The notes under the pieces were generated by a model, which was given only the letters and a program-made list of their open reading frames with translations, was not told where the DNA came from and searched no databases. This document shows positions 53,775 through 62,054 of a DNA stretch of 64,000 nucleotides, one piece after another (within the stretch, counting starts at the first letter, position 1; each line of letters starts with the position of its first letter). Both the position numbers and the translations under genes were made by a program. This stretch comes from Claveliimonas bilis (GTDB lineage Bacteria > Bacillota > Clostridia > Lachnospirales > Lachnospiraceae), in the NCBI RefSeq assembly GCF_020892095.1, contig NZ_AP024845.1:930001-994000 (forward strand), given 5' to 3'.

Positions 53775-54345
53775 TATGTATCAGCCGGACGCAAAACATT
53801 TCTTTGTATCCGGCTACCATAATTGCCTGTTTCAGCCTATTTGTCCTCGACGCCCCGGCTGTTATCGCATGTATTTCATGCGGGGAAATCATCAAGCGGC
53901 TGATTGCGAATCAGCTCCACGGGCCTATGCCCCTCTGAGGTTCTCCCAAAGCTGCCCTCACTTGTTGCGACATCCTCAGAGCTGATTCCGCTATGCTCGC
54001 CTCGCCGCAGGCGGCAAGGCTCCATCGCTGCATAGCTCCTCGTCTTCCCCGAAAAGAATCCTTCTTTCCGGGGGCCCCTATATGCTCGACTTTATGACCG
54101 GACAGGAGTATCATGATACCTGTTGCCTGTTATCGCCTTATCAGTAGCAATCTGATAGTTATAGCCGGGTATTTTCCGCTCCCCGGACAGATAAAACAGC
54201 CGCAAACCGATTCTTCTAAATATGTGGGATTTCGCTGCCTTTACCCGTCCGGATCATGGCGTACCCGCTAACGTGGCTTACGCTCATCACGATAGCAACA
54301 GGAACGTACTTGATGAATGGGTATGAACTTTTCAAGGTCCTAAGC
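53775..54345 (-). ncRNA. Long structured non-coding region, copy 1 (between sigma gene and mazF)
   Basis: No credible ORF in ~570 bases. On the minus strand there are many stems: TATCAG/CTGATA, CCCCGGAAAGAA/TTCTTTTCGGGG, GCCTTGCCGC/GGCGAGGC, CTCTGAGG/CCTCAGAG, CGCATG/CATGCG and, next to mazF, AGCCGGA/TCCGGCT at 53783-53815. Blocks shared with copy 2 at 55625-55975: TAAGCCAC, ATGATACT, GTCGCA...GAGGGC and GGGGCGTCG(A/T)GGACAAATA. Conserved blocks with changed spacers indicate a folded RNA. I cannot assign it to a known family. Confidence 0.6.
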
Positions 54346-54355
54346 GGCCATAAAA

Positions 54356-54392
54356 AGACCTCTCACTTTATTTGCCGTTAAGTGAGAGGTCT
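54356..54392 (-). terminator. Terminator of sigma-like gene 1
   Basis: AGACCTCTCACTT, 11-base loop, AAGTGAGAGGTCT, then TTTTT on the minus strand. Perfect 13-bp stem. Confidence 0.9.
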
Positions 54393-54398
54393 GCTCCG

Positions 54399-54863
54399 CT
54401 ATTTCAAATAGTTTTTCAATTTTTTTATAATCTTTTCTCTTCTTCTATGAACAGTGCTTGGAGAAACGCCTATTTGCTCTGCATATACTCGTTCCGTTTT
54501 TTCTTCATAGAACAACGCATAAATCAATTCCTGATCCTTCTTTGGCAACCTTAAGAGCGCCATATGTAATTTTTCAGCAGAAATTTTTTGAATTACAATA
54601 TCCTCCACGCTCTCATGGCTATCAAGAAACTGCTGTGCGTTATCTTCCATAAGCCTGTCCAAAGAATCTTCTCGGCTTGGAAGGGTTTGTTTTATATTTC
54701 CATCCTTATCTTTAACCGTCCGTCCTGTTTTCAAATCATTTTCAAAATATCTTATTTTTCTATCGCCTTTCATATAGGCTGCATATACCTCATCCGTGAC
54801 TTCTACAAATTGACCACGAATCCATATTTTCTTGTTATCAGCTTTCAAGCTGTCTGCCTCCAT
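54399..54863 (-). CDS. Sigma-70-like protein of a mobile element (region 4 only)
   Basis: A 154-residue protein. N-terminal part I-R-G-Q-F-V-E-V-T-D-E-V-Y-A-A-Y is common in conjugative-element sigma-like proteins. The C-terminus is a region 4 HTH: L-P-K-K-D-Q-E-L-I-Y-A-L-F-Y and Q-I-G-V-S-P-S-T-V-H-R-R. Region 2 is not recognisable, so it may act as a regulator rather than a full sigma factor. It heads module 1 (sigma, RNA, MazF). Confidence 0.8.
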   Translation of the reverse strand: MEADSLKADNKKIWIRGQFVEVTDEVYAAYMKGDRKIRYFENDLKTGRTVKDKDGNIKQTLPSREDSLDRLMEDNAQQFLDSHESVEDIVIQKISAEKLHMALLRLPKKDQELIYALFYEEKTERVYAEQIGVSPSTVHRRREKIIKKLKNYLK

Positions 54864-54900
54864 TCTTCTGAACTTTTAAGAAAATTCAGAAGAATGGAGG
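54857..54900. repeat. Perfect 16-bp inverted repeat over the sigma gene start
   Basis: CCTCCATTCTTCTGAA, 12-base loop and TTCAGAAGAATGGAGG. The start codon of the sigma-like gene lies in one arm, so the hairpin would block its translation. Confidence 0.7.
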
Positions 54901-54961
54901 GCTTCTGCAGGAAGGCTCAATCAAACTGGTGTATATTACAACACGACATTTTCCGACAAAT

Positions 54962-54990
54962 AAAAAAAGCACCTGCATGAAAGCAGATGC
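54962..54990 (-). terminator. Terminator
   Basis: GCATCTGC, TTTCAT, GCAGGTGC and TTTTTTT on the minus strand. It lies between modules 2 and 1, upstream of the sigma gene of module 1. Confidence 0.75.
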
Positions 54991-55061
54991 ACACGCATGA
55001 CAAAAATCGTCATACGAAATAAAGTAATGATGAAAAGTGGTAAAAAATGTCGAACAAAAAA

Positions 55062-55091
55062 ATACCGCAATCCCATGGAGGACTGCGGTAT
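55062..55091 (-). terminator. Terminator of mazF copy 2
   Basis: ATACCGCA, 14-base loop, TGCGGTAT and TTTTTTT on the minus strand, 105 bases after the mazF stop. Confidence 0.85.
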
Positions 55092-55195
55092 GTATAGACT
55101 GTCTTTTTGTTCCTGCTCCTGGCGGGTAGCCGCTGATTCTTATTCGTAAAAGGCTCACGCTGTAAGCGAATGATGCAGTGTTGATGTCGGTTCTT

Positions 55196-55561
55196 TTATC
55201 CATTGAGCAGCCCCTCCAAATATTTAATACCGAGGCTCACTACAATGGCACGGTCAACGGTGGCGAGGGTCTTGCTGTCGAGCCTGCCGATATACTCGCC
55301 GAGCCTCGCTTTGTCTATCGTTCGGATCTGTTCGAGCAGGACGGTGGATTCGGTCTTGAGACCGCTTGTTATTATCGCTACATGGGTGGGCAGAGCCGCT
55401 TTTGTCTTTCTGCCTGTGATCGCCGCCACGATGGTGGTGGGGCTGTGCTTGTTGCCAGTATTATTCTGCAAAATCAAAACCGGACGAACGCCGCCTTGCT
55501 CACTGCCGAAGCCTACGCCGAAGTCGGCGGAATAGATTTCGCCTCGTTTAATCTCTTTCAT
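55196..55561 (-). CDS. MazF/PemK-family toxin, copy 2
   Basis: A 121-residue MazF: K-R-G-E-I-Y-S-A-D-F-G, G-S-E-Q-G-G-V-R-P-V-L-I-L-Q-N-N, T-I-V-A-A-I-T and L-L-E-Q-I-R-T-I-D-K-A-R-L. Clearly paralogous to copy 1 but without the zinc-ribbon tail. The frame is open 41 codons upstream through the structured leader; the ATG at 55561 with CGGAGG at six bases is the true start. No antitoxin gene is next to it. Confidence 0.88.
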   Translation of the reverse strand: MKEIKRGEIYSADFGVGFGSEQGGVRPVLILQNNTGNKHSPTTIVAAITGRKTKAALPTHVAIITSGLKTESTVLLEQIRTIDKARLGEYIGRLDSKTLATVDRAIVVSLGIKYLEGLLNG

Positions 55562-55582
55562 AGTTAGCCTCCGTTTAAGTAA

Positions 55583-55618
55583 AAGGCGGCCGAGTGCTTT
55601 TGGGCAAACGACCGCCTT
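55583..55618 (-). terminator. Hairpin between the structured RNA and mazF copy 2
   Basis: AAGGCGGTCG and CGGCCGCCTT form a ten-base stem with one mismatch, followed by TTAC on the minus strand, 22 bases before the mazF start. It could end the upstream RNA, so that mazF is reached only by read-through. Confidence 0.6.
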
Positions 55619-55624
55619 GTGTTT

Positions 55625-55975
55625 TGTATCAATCGTTCTTGGTTCTGTCCGTATTTGTCCACGACGCCCCGAACAAGGGAACACATCCTCCGGTCATGCA
55701 TTTGACCTCATTGGAATCCCACCACTCCCAGGATCTCTGCGAGGCGCCCTCATTGGCTGCGACGGCTCACGGCATTTTGTTCATACCGCTTCAACGCTCG
55801 GCCTGTGACTGGACGCAAGTATCATTATTGCTTCTGCTTTTCATGGCCTTCGGTGCGGATGCGCCGCACCGTCCGACTCAAAAGGTCGTGTGGCTTATCG
55901 GCTTCGCCGACGGCAGAAGGAAGGTAAAGGATGCGCTGTACTATTCGGTTTTCAAAGAACGGGCGGAGGCTATAG
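55625..55975 (-). ncRNA. Long structured non-coding region, copy 2
   Basis: Second, shorter copy (about 350 bases) of the element at 53775-54345, again between a sigma-like gene and mazF. Stems on the minus strand include GTCGGCGAAGCCGA, GGTGCGGCGCATCCGCACC and AAATGCATGACC. Shared blocks keep the same order as in copy 1. Its end AACCAAGAACGATTGATAC repeats part of the hairpin at 56550-56597. Confidence 0.6.
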
Positions 55976-55979
55976 AGAA

Positions 55980-56017
55980 AGCCCCCTCACTTTCCATGCC
56001 GAAAAGTTGAGGGGGCT
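55980..56017 (-). terminator. Terminator of sigma-like gene 2
   Basis: AGCCCCCTCAAC and its complement with an AAA/TTT extension, then TTTCTC on the minus strand. It takes the same place as the terminator in module 1. Confidence 0.75.
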
Positions 56018-56030
56018 ACAACCAAGTTTT

Positions 56031-56540
56031 TTAATTTTCTAAAAGATTTTTGAGCTTTGCTCTGATTTTTGCGATCCGCTTGCTGATTGCCTGTTGTGAT
56101 ACGCCGTAAATTTCGGCAAGGTCGGTGCCTGAAATATCGGCGTAATAATGGCGGTAGATGAGGAGCTGTTCCTAATCGGTCAGCTTGAGGATGGCTTTCC
56201 TGAGCTTGTCCGTCATAATGCTTTCCACTACGGCGTCGCATACATCCGGCTGCTCGGCGATGAGGATGTCCTCGCCGCTGAATTCATCGGTGGTCAGCAT
56301 ATCGTAAGAGAAGTCGCCGTTGTCCGCAGAGCGTTCGTCCAGATATTTCTGTCGACGCTTTGCTCGGTAGAATTCTGCGTAATCCTCTTTGGATACCTCC
56401 ATAAGCCTGCCGTAGAGAGGCAGGAACAGCTTGTCCGCATATAACGGGCAGATTTGCTCACGGCGACAGAATTCCTCATAGGTCAATTCCGTGTACCCGC
56501 CGTTTTCTATGATATAAACCGCTTTGGGTTGTTTTTTCAA
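56031..56540 (-). pseudogene. Sigma-like gene 2, interrupted by an amber codon
   Basis: From a TTG at 56540 (GGAGG site) the frame runs 122 codons to L-K-L-T-D and a TAG at 56172-56174. Beyond it the same frame continues E-Q-L-L-I-Y-R-H-Y-Y, then D-L-A-E-I-Y-G-V-S-Q-Q-A-I-S-K, a clear HTH, up to a TAA at 56031. A CAG-to-TAG change explains it (L-T-D-Q-E-Q). Without the HTH the product should not bind DNA. It heads module 2. Confidence 0.8.
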
Positions 56541-56549
56541 GGTTATGTG

Positions 56550-56597
56550 CCTCCGTTCAATCGTTTTTGGTTGGTTTCAAAAACGATTGATACGGAG
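56550..56597. repeat. Inverted repeat upstream of sigma-like gene 2
   Basis: CAATCGTTTTTG and CAAAAACGATTG with outer CCTCCGT/ACGGAGG arms. It includes the ribosome site, as the hairpin of module 1 covers its start codon. Confidence 0.6.
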
Positions 56598-56868
56598 GGC
56601 TGCGGCAGCCGACAGAGCTGCCGGATTGCCGCTGTTTTAAGGCGTAAAGGCCGCAAAAAGTCAAGCCAAGTAAAATTCCCGTTTTTTCGGTGCTTTTATT
56701 GGCGCTTCTCGGATATTGTTTTGAATTCTGTCGACCGGGAAGGTCAAAAAAATATAGGTGTCTGTGTGTCTGCGCAAAGACAGTCTTTGCTATTTCAACA
56801 CCTGTATCTTTCCTGTGTTATTTCTCATTTCCTACCTTGTCACCGAAGGACGGCGGAAACGCCGTTTC

Positions 56869-56919
56869 TTACGGCAAAATCCCATATTTTATGTTTTCAA
56901 GCAACGACGCAAGGTACAT
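56869..56919 (-). CDS. Possible 16-residue leader peptide
   Basis: An ATG with an ideal AGGAGG at eight bases encodes M-Y-L-A-S-L-L-E-N-I-K-Y-G-I-L-P and a stop. A second 12-codon frame (M-R-N-N-T-G-K-I-Q) follows. The rest of 56598-57060 holds nothing I can name. Such peptides often precede regulated genes, but the next gene on this strand is the broken sigma-like gene. Confidence 0.3.
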   Translation of the reverse strand: MYLASLLENIKYGILP

Positions 56920-57060
56920 CGGGTTCACCTCCTGTTCAAGATGGTTTTCTATAAAATAAGAACGACGGCATTTTCGGATTTCTAATGCCTTTAAGTAAAT
57001 TTTTTGGCGAACTGCCTGTTTTCGCGCTGAAAGGAACGGCATTTTGTCGAGAGAGTAAAG

Positions 57061-57094
57061 AAAAACGCTCAGCAAGTAATTTCTTGCTGAGCGT
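57061..57094 (-). terminator. Hairpin terminator
   Basis: ACGCTCAGCAAG, six-base loop, CTTGCTGAGCGT and TTTTT on the minus strand. Confidence 0.75.
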
Positions 57095-57269
57095 CTTAAA
57101 ATCATGCTGGAGAGTGACTCCGGTTGTCTATTCTTTTTTCAGGAGACATATTTACCGTCACCGACCTTTATCTTTAACCTTTCAATTTTCAATCAGTTTG
57201 CGTGACTGCTTTTTGCGAAAGCGAGAAATGTTCACTTCCAGCATATATTCACATCGAGTTTTTTGAAAA

Positions 57270-57300
57270 CGGGCAGTGACAGTCTTTCGGTCACTGCCCG
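57270..57300 (-). terminator. Terminator of the first surface-protein gene
   Basis: CGGGCAGTGAC, loop, GTCACTGCCCG and TTTTCAAAAAA on the minus strand, just past the stop at 57333. Confidence 0.85.
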
Positions 57301-57332
57301 CTTATCATAATGCTATTTCGGGTTTGTCAATG

Positions 57333-59192
57333 TTATTTAGTGATCCCTTTCTTTTTTCTCTTGTCTGTAACACCCAACACGGTCAGAACACCACCGCTGG
57401 CAAACAGCAGAGCGACCCACAGGAACATATTGCTGTTATCGCCGGTCTGGGGGCTTTCTGTTTTCTCAGAAGGCTTGCCAGGCTGTTCGGGCTTGGCTGG
57501 GTCAGTCGGGTCTGTAGGGTCTGTAGGAGTAGTGGGGTCGGTGGGCTTTTCGCTGGTTTCAAACGGTGTGTTGGAGCCAAGGATAGCATACTGGCTCAGA
57601 TGGGTAGTCTCAAATACCAGGAAGTCATCTTCCACCACTGCATCAAAGCGTTCCAGCGGGTCTCCCAGATATACCGCCTGATAGTATTTGTAGCCCTTCA
57701 GGTGGTCGTTCATCGGGATTTTGACCGTCATGGGGTTATCCTTGATTTCCAGAGCTTTACCGTCTTTTCTAACGCTGATCTCGTAAATGGACAGCAGGCC
57801 CGGCAGCTCCTCTTTCAGTTCCGGACGGCTTCCCAGCACGCTTTCCTGTGCAATGGTGTCGGCATAAAGCTCTGCACCCTCCGGTACGCCGTCGGTCAGG
57901 GAGATGGAAACGCCGGTATCGGAATTGGTCAGATCCTTAATTTTTCCTTCATCACCGGGCGTCGGAGTCGGCTCTACCGGGTCTTTAACGGGCACTGCCT
58001 TGATTACATCGTTGGTGCAGAAGTAATCGAATGTACCTGTTTTTTTCATAACCTGGCTGTAGCCCTCGGGGATTGCCTTATGATCCTTGGTAAGATTTCT
58101 CATACCCTCAACAGGAGCTGCAATTACAGCTTCTTTTTTATCGCCCCAATGATCCACAATCTCCATCTTGTCGGTAAGTCCCTTGTAAACGGAATACCAA
58201 GATGTTCCTACTCCGCCTTCAGGAGGATATTCAATCTTATCCGAACCCCAATAGAAGGTTTCGCCGTCTTTTTGAAGTAAGGTCATGGTCGTTGTATTTG
58301 AAATATTTGCGTCAACGGTTTTTCCCTCGGGGTCCTTAGTATAGCCCTCGGGCCATGCTACGCCGGCGGTTTGGCTGACAGCTACCGCGAGATATTCATT
58401 TCCACTGGCAAGTCCGTCAACCTTTACAAGCTCAAACACATCAGTTTGACCCTCTGAATACTCATTAGCCTCGAAGAAGTAAATGCCGTAGAGTTTGCCG
58501 TCATTGTCCTTTGTGGCAAGCTGCCATGTTCTGTTAGCATAACTTTCTTCATCTTCATAAATAACAGTTGCACCCACTGCATATTCGCCTTCCACGCCGG
58601 AGTCAGGGGTCATGGTAAGGGCTGCTTCCAGATTGCCTTGGAAGGGAAGGGTTGAGGAGGTAGTAGATACAAAGGCCGCAGAATAAGTGTTTTCACCTGC
58701 GCTCTTATACGCTGTCACAGAAGCGTTTGAGCCGACCTTGAGCAGACCCTGTGTTCCCTCAGCCATAAAGCGGATCGCCGCAGTCTGAGATGTTTTGTTT
58801 TCATTGATGGTCAGGGAGCCGTCTCCGGTAATTTCCAGATTGCCGCCCCAGCCGAAGCCGTATACAACCAGTTCGGAGATATGGTTGTCTCCCACCAGAT
58901 TAAGCTTCAGATCATCGCCCATCTCGTTGGCGACAAGGATATTGGTCGGGTTGTTGTAGTTGGTCAGAGTAACGGTGTTGCTCGCCTTATCATAAACAGC
59001 ACCTGATACATCGTCAATCTGGCCGCTGTTGGCAAAGAGCGTCTGATACCCATCCTCCGAATTACCGAGCCTGAGGTATGCAGAACTGTAGTCCCCGGAC
59101 GAGGGGCCGTTCGCCGCAAACGCCGGCACAGCCATTCCAACAGCCATACAAAGCGTCAGCAGTCCTGCAAGAAGTTTGCGCTTTAGTTTCAT
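57333..59192 (-). CDS. Sortase-anchored surface protein (S-P-Q-T-G-D)
   Basis: About 619 residues. Signal peptide L-K-R-K-L-L-A-G-L-L-T-L-C-M-A-V-G-M-A-V-P and A-F-A cleavage. The next ~200 residues are beta-rich (N-T-V-T-L-T-N-Y, L-V-G-D-N-H-I-S-E-L, N-A-S-V-T-A-Y), like a right-handed beta structure. A C-terminal domain with Y-A-D-T-I and L-S-Q-Y-A-I-L resembles ones seen in Firmicutes surface proteins. Then T-P-T-D-P repeats and S-P-Q-T-G-D, a helix and K-R-K-K-K. The ATG at 59192 follows AAAGGAG and begins the signal. Binding target unknown. Confidence 0.82.
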   Translation of the reverse strand: MKLKRKLLAGLLTLCMAVGMAVPAFAANGPSSGDYSSAYLRLGNSEDGYQTLFANSGQIDDVSGAVYDKASNTVTLTNYNNPTNILVANEMGDDLKLNLVGDNHISELVVYGFGWGGNLEITGDGSLTINENKTSQTAAIRFMAEGTQGLLKVGSNASVTAYKSAGENTYSAAFVSTTSSTLPFQGNLEAALTMTPDSGVEGEYAVGATVIYEDEESYANRTWQLATKDNDGKLYGIYFFEANEYSEGQTDVFELVKVDGLASGNEYLAVAVSQTAGVAWPEGYTKDPEGKTVDANISNTTTMTLLQKDGETFYWGSDKIEYPPEGGVGTSWYSVYKGLTDKMEIVDHWGDKKEAVIAAPVEGMRNLTKDHKAIPEGYSQVMKKTGTFDYFCTNDVIKAVPVKDPVEPTPTPGDEGKIKDLTNSDTGVSISLTDGVPEGAELYADTIAQESVLGSRPELKEELPGLLSIYEISVRKDGKALEIKDNPMTVKIPMNDHLKGYKYYQAVYLGDPLERFDAVVEDDFLVFETTHLSQYAILGSNTPFETSEKPTDPTTPTDPTDPTDPAKPEQPGKPSEKTESPQTGDNSNMFLWVALLFASGGVLTVLGVTDKRKKKGITK

Positions 59193-59362
59193 GATTGATT
59201 TTTCTCCTTTCAAGATAAAATTCATGTGAATAAACGGTTTGATGATTCTCTTTAGGGTATCACCGCCTTTTTCTCTATATTTCTATGCCATCCGTTCCCC
59301 GGTGCGTCGGTTCAGGCAGCCAGGGCGGAACGAATAACCTTCTTTGCCGCAGTTAAAGTTCT

Positions 59363-59408
59363 TTATGCTTTGGTATTCACCAAAGCATAAAGGAGGGATA
59401 TCCCTTCT
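59363..59408. repeat. Palindromic element, copy A
   Basis: TTATGCTTTGG-TATTCA-CCAAAGCATAA followed by GGAGGGATATCCCTTCT. The same layout (CTTTGG palindrome, then GGGATATCCC) recurs at 59587-59628 and 61818-61861. Confidence 0.65.
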
Positions 59409-59414
59409 GCGTTT

Positions 59415-59585
59415 TCAGCTTTCCTGCGTCTCCCATTTGGCGTAGAGATCCATCGGCGCATAGGGCGCTTCCCTGACAGGGCGCTCTTTCAGCTCTTCAA
59501 GGATTTTAAGCCCTGTTACCGGGCCGGCGGTGCAGGCTTTATCCCTGTACCAGCCGGTGAATACCTTCTTGTCAAACAGAGTCAC
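59415..59585 (-). pseudogene. Remnant of an InlB B-repeat surface protein
   Basis: Minus-strand codons read K-V-F-T-G-W-Y-R-D-K-A-C-T and end M-D-L-Y-A-K-W-E-T-Q-E-S. G-W-Y-x-D-x-A-C-T with L-Y-A-K-W is the Listeria-Bacteroides repeat (Flg_new). The upstream part is cut by the palindromic element, so only ~56 codons remain. Confidence 0.65.
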
Positions 59586-59822
59586 TTATCCTTTGGTGCA
59601 TACCAAAGGATAGAAGGGATATCCCTTCTTGAAAAAGATACCGGCTGCGCCGGGGCGGGCTGTGGTTTTTGCACGAAGCCCGCCCGCAGGCGCTTTTGCC
59701 GGTTTTGTTTTATCTCTCAGTCTTATTTCCCGGCCGCCGCCTTTTTCCGCCTGTAGAACAGCATTCCCAGCACGCCGCCGCAGGAAGCCAGCATCAGGCC
59801 GATCCACAGCGCCATATCGCTG
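59585..59822. repeat. 238-bp direct repeat, left copy
   Basis: Nearly identical to 61817-62054. It covers the palindromic element, a GC-rich spacer with GGGGCGGGCT/AGCCCGCCC hairpin (terminator-like) and the 3' end of the neighbouring surface-protein gene with its sorting signal. Confidence 0.85.
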
Positions 59823-61786
59823 CTGTCCCCGGTCTGTGGGCTTTCTGTTTGCCCAGAAGGCTTGCCCTGCTGTTCGGGCTTGGCTGGATCGGTTGGCTCA
59901 GTCGGGTCGGTAGGAGTGGTCGGGTCAGTAGGATCCGTTGGCTCAGTGGGTTCAACCGGCTCCAAAGAGGAACGAACCTGCACATATTTTTCGTTCTGAT
60001 ACTCTGTGCCGGCAGGATCGCCAATAATTTCCTCAGCCGCAGCAGAATCACCGGCCGCTACAACAGGATCGGTGTAGCCAGATAAGTCAGGTTTCCAGCG
60101 CATGGCGCCCTTTCCGCCGCTGGCAGTGACAACCGCTCCGTCGGAGATGGTGAAGATCCCCTTCTGATCGCCGCCCAATTCACCAAAGATATCTTCCTGG
60201 CCAGCAAAGATACCATAGTGCTCGCCGCTTGCAGAAGAGGCATTTACTACGGTTCCGGCTCCGCTGACGATGACATCACCGCAGATGCCGTGATCGTTTA
60301 CGGAAGAAATATTCACCTTCGCTCCGTTAATCGCCGTAAGGTCAGTATTAATGCCCGGAGTGCCGAAACTGGCATCCTGAGTTGCATTGTTCTTCGCATT
60401 CAGCGTCGCGCCGTCCACCGTCAGTCCGCCGATTGCTCTGACTGCGGCATATGGCTGATCCTGCTCGTCGCTGGAAAAGTCAACGGTAAGATCTACAGAC
60501 GCCCCGTCTTCAATGGTAATGGTATTGTTGCCAAACAGGCCGAAATAGGTGCCGCTGGTGGTCAGGCTTCCGTTTCCTTTGACCGTCATAGCCCCGTGGG
60601 AATAAACCGCGGAGTGAGGGGAGTCCCCTTCTCCGGTAATCTGATTCTCACCTTTCAGCACAAGGGTAAAGTTCTCTTCCTGCGCCCATACAGCGCCGAA
60701 GCCGCTGGATGTCAGCTGGGCGTTATCCAGCGTCAAGGTGTTGACCGCCGGATCATAGTACGCCGTGGCGCCGTCACCGTCGGCATCACCCAGAATGTCG
60801 CTGGCGTTGGCGCTGGTGACGGTGATGCCGTTCACCTTTACCGCATACGTCTGTACCCCGGATGTTTCTACTTCAGCCTTGCACACCGTACAAACCCCGT
60901 TTGCTATCTGATGCACTCCGTACTGGTCTTTTTCGGCGCAGCCCTCTGCCGTGCAGGCTTTCCAGTGATATGTGCCGTCGCTGGTCCAGTCTTCCGCCCA
61001 GACATGCTCGTGTTGCTCTTTGTATACCAGCCTGAGATCGTAATATTTATCCACCACCTCATGTACCACTACCACAGGTCTTCCCTCACCCTCAGTGTTT
61101 ATAGACCCTACTGTTCTCGACGATTCGATCCTGGTCAAAACCATTTCCGTCGTCAGGTCTGCTTTTGCGACATCCGCCAGCTCAGGAACCGTTGCCTTAT
61201 TCTCCTCGAAATAGGCATAGAGCAGATCCATTATGGCTTCTATATCAGCATCATCTGCAGCTTCTATGCCCTCCTTATATAGCTTCTGGTCGCTGCCGGG
61301 CAAAGCCACATCTACAACTCCCGTATAATGCTTAATGATCTCCGTGTTGACTTTAATTGAGTCGTCTTCAACGAATGTCTCTTTGCTCGCGCTGCTCCAC
61401 TCAGTCCATTCCGTCACATCAAAGCTCGCCGGATTGCCCCGATCGCCGGTGCCGGAAATAGCCTCCCGCGCTTTCACCTCCACGCGAAAGTTTGTGGGTT
61501 CTGTTAAATCCCCAAACGTTTTAAAGGTATAGTCAGTAGCCTGGCGAACCGTTTCTTTCTCCTTTAGATTCTCATCGACGAAAAGGGACACTTCATACTC
61601 AAAGATCTCCAGCTCTCCGATGGGTTCCGGCTGGCTCCAGCTGACTTTCAAACCGCTGTTTGTCCACTCCCGCTTTAAATCTCCCGGAGCAGCCGGCGCA
61701 CCCGCCGCAAAAGCGGTCATGGGCAGCACTCCCAACACCATACACAGGGAAAGCAGCAACGCCGTCAGTTTCCTTTTTGCTTGCAT
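59723..61786 (-). CDS. Sortase-anchored surface protein with FN3-like domain
   Basis: About 687 residues. Signal peptide K-R-K-L-T-A-L-L-L-S-L-C-M-V-L-G. An FN3-like domain (G-L-K-V-S-W-S-Q-P-E-P ... Y-E-V-S-L-F), then a H-E-H-V-W-A-E-D-W ... W-K-A-C ... C-x-x-C module like those in the next gene. After that comes a beta-rich region (T-L-D-N-A-Q-L, L-V-L-K-G-E-N-Q-I, S-Y-G-like repeats) and T-D-P repeats to S-P-Q-T-G-D-S-S, a helix and R-R-K-K. ATG at 61786 with AAGGAGG. Likely adhesin; ligand unknown. Confidence 0.82.
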   Translation of the reverse strand: MQAKRKLTALLLSLCMVLGVLPMTAFAAGAPAAPGDLKREWTNSGLKVSWSQPEPIGELEIFEYEVSLFVDENLKEKETVRQATDYTFKTFGDLTEPTNFRVEVKAREAISGTGDRGNPASFDVTEWTEWSSASKETFVEDDSIKVNTEIIKHYTGVVDVALPGSDQKLYKEGIEAADDADIEAIMDLLYAYFEENKATVPELADVAKADLTTEMVLTRIESSRTVGSINTEGEGRPVVVVHEVVDKYYDLRLVYKEQHEHVWAEDWTSDGTYHWKACTAEGCAEKDQYGVHQIANGVCTVCKAEVETSGVQTYAVKVNGITVTSANASDILGDADGDGATAYYDPAVNTLTLDNAQLTSSGFGAVWAQEENFTLVLKGENQITGEGDSPHSAVYSHGAMTVKGNGSLTTSGTYFGLFGNNTITIEDGASVDLTVDFSSDEQDQPYAAVRAIGGLTVDGATLNAKNNATQDASFGTPGINTDLTAINGAKVNISSVNDHGICGDVIVSGAGTVVNASSASGEHYGIFAGQEDIFGELGGDQKGIFTISDGAVVTASGGKGAMRWKPDLSGYTDPVVAAGDSAAAEEIIGDPAGTEYQNEKYVQVRSSLEPVEPTEPTDPTDPTTPTDPTEPTDPAKPEQQGKPSGQTESPQTGDSSDMALWIGLMLASCGGVLGMLFYRRKKAAAGK

Positions 61787-61816
61787 TGTATTTTTCCTCC
61801 TTGTCAAATAAGATTG

Positions 61817-62054
61817 CTTATCCTTTGGTAGATATCAAAGGATAGAAGGGATATCCCTTCTTGAAAAAGATACCGGCTGCGCCGGGGCGGGCTGTGGTTT
61901 TTGCACGAAGCCCGCCCGCAGGCGCTTTTGCCGGTTTTGTTTTATCTCTCAGCCTTATTTCCCGGCCGCCGCCTTTTTCCGCCTGTAGAACAGCATCCCC
62001 AGCACCCCGCCGCAGGAGGCCATCATCAGGCCGATCCACAGCGCCATATCGCTG
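61817..62054. repeat. 238-bp direct repeat, right copy
   Basis: Matches 59585-59822, with the palindrome core changed from TGCATA to TAGATA and a few base changes. It marks a segmental duplication that produced two genes with the same C-terminus. Confidence 0.85.

Noticed and set aside
53775-54345. Group II intron or IscB-type omega RNA
   Set aside because: No domain V-like hairpin, no reverse transcriptase and no IscB/TnpB gene adjoins; the region is tied to mazF in both copies.
54886-55203. A 105-codon minus-strand frame after mazF copy 2
   Set aside because: It runs through two strong terminators, begins in the end of mazF and has no recognisable domain.
57276-58280. A 334-codon plus-strand frame
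   Set aside because: Antisense shadow of the first surface protein and its terminator.
60218-61282. A 354-codon plus-strand frame
   Set aside because: Shadow of the FN3-like surface protein on the opposite strand; composition is untypical and there is no start signal.
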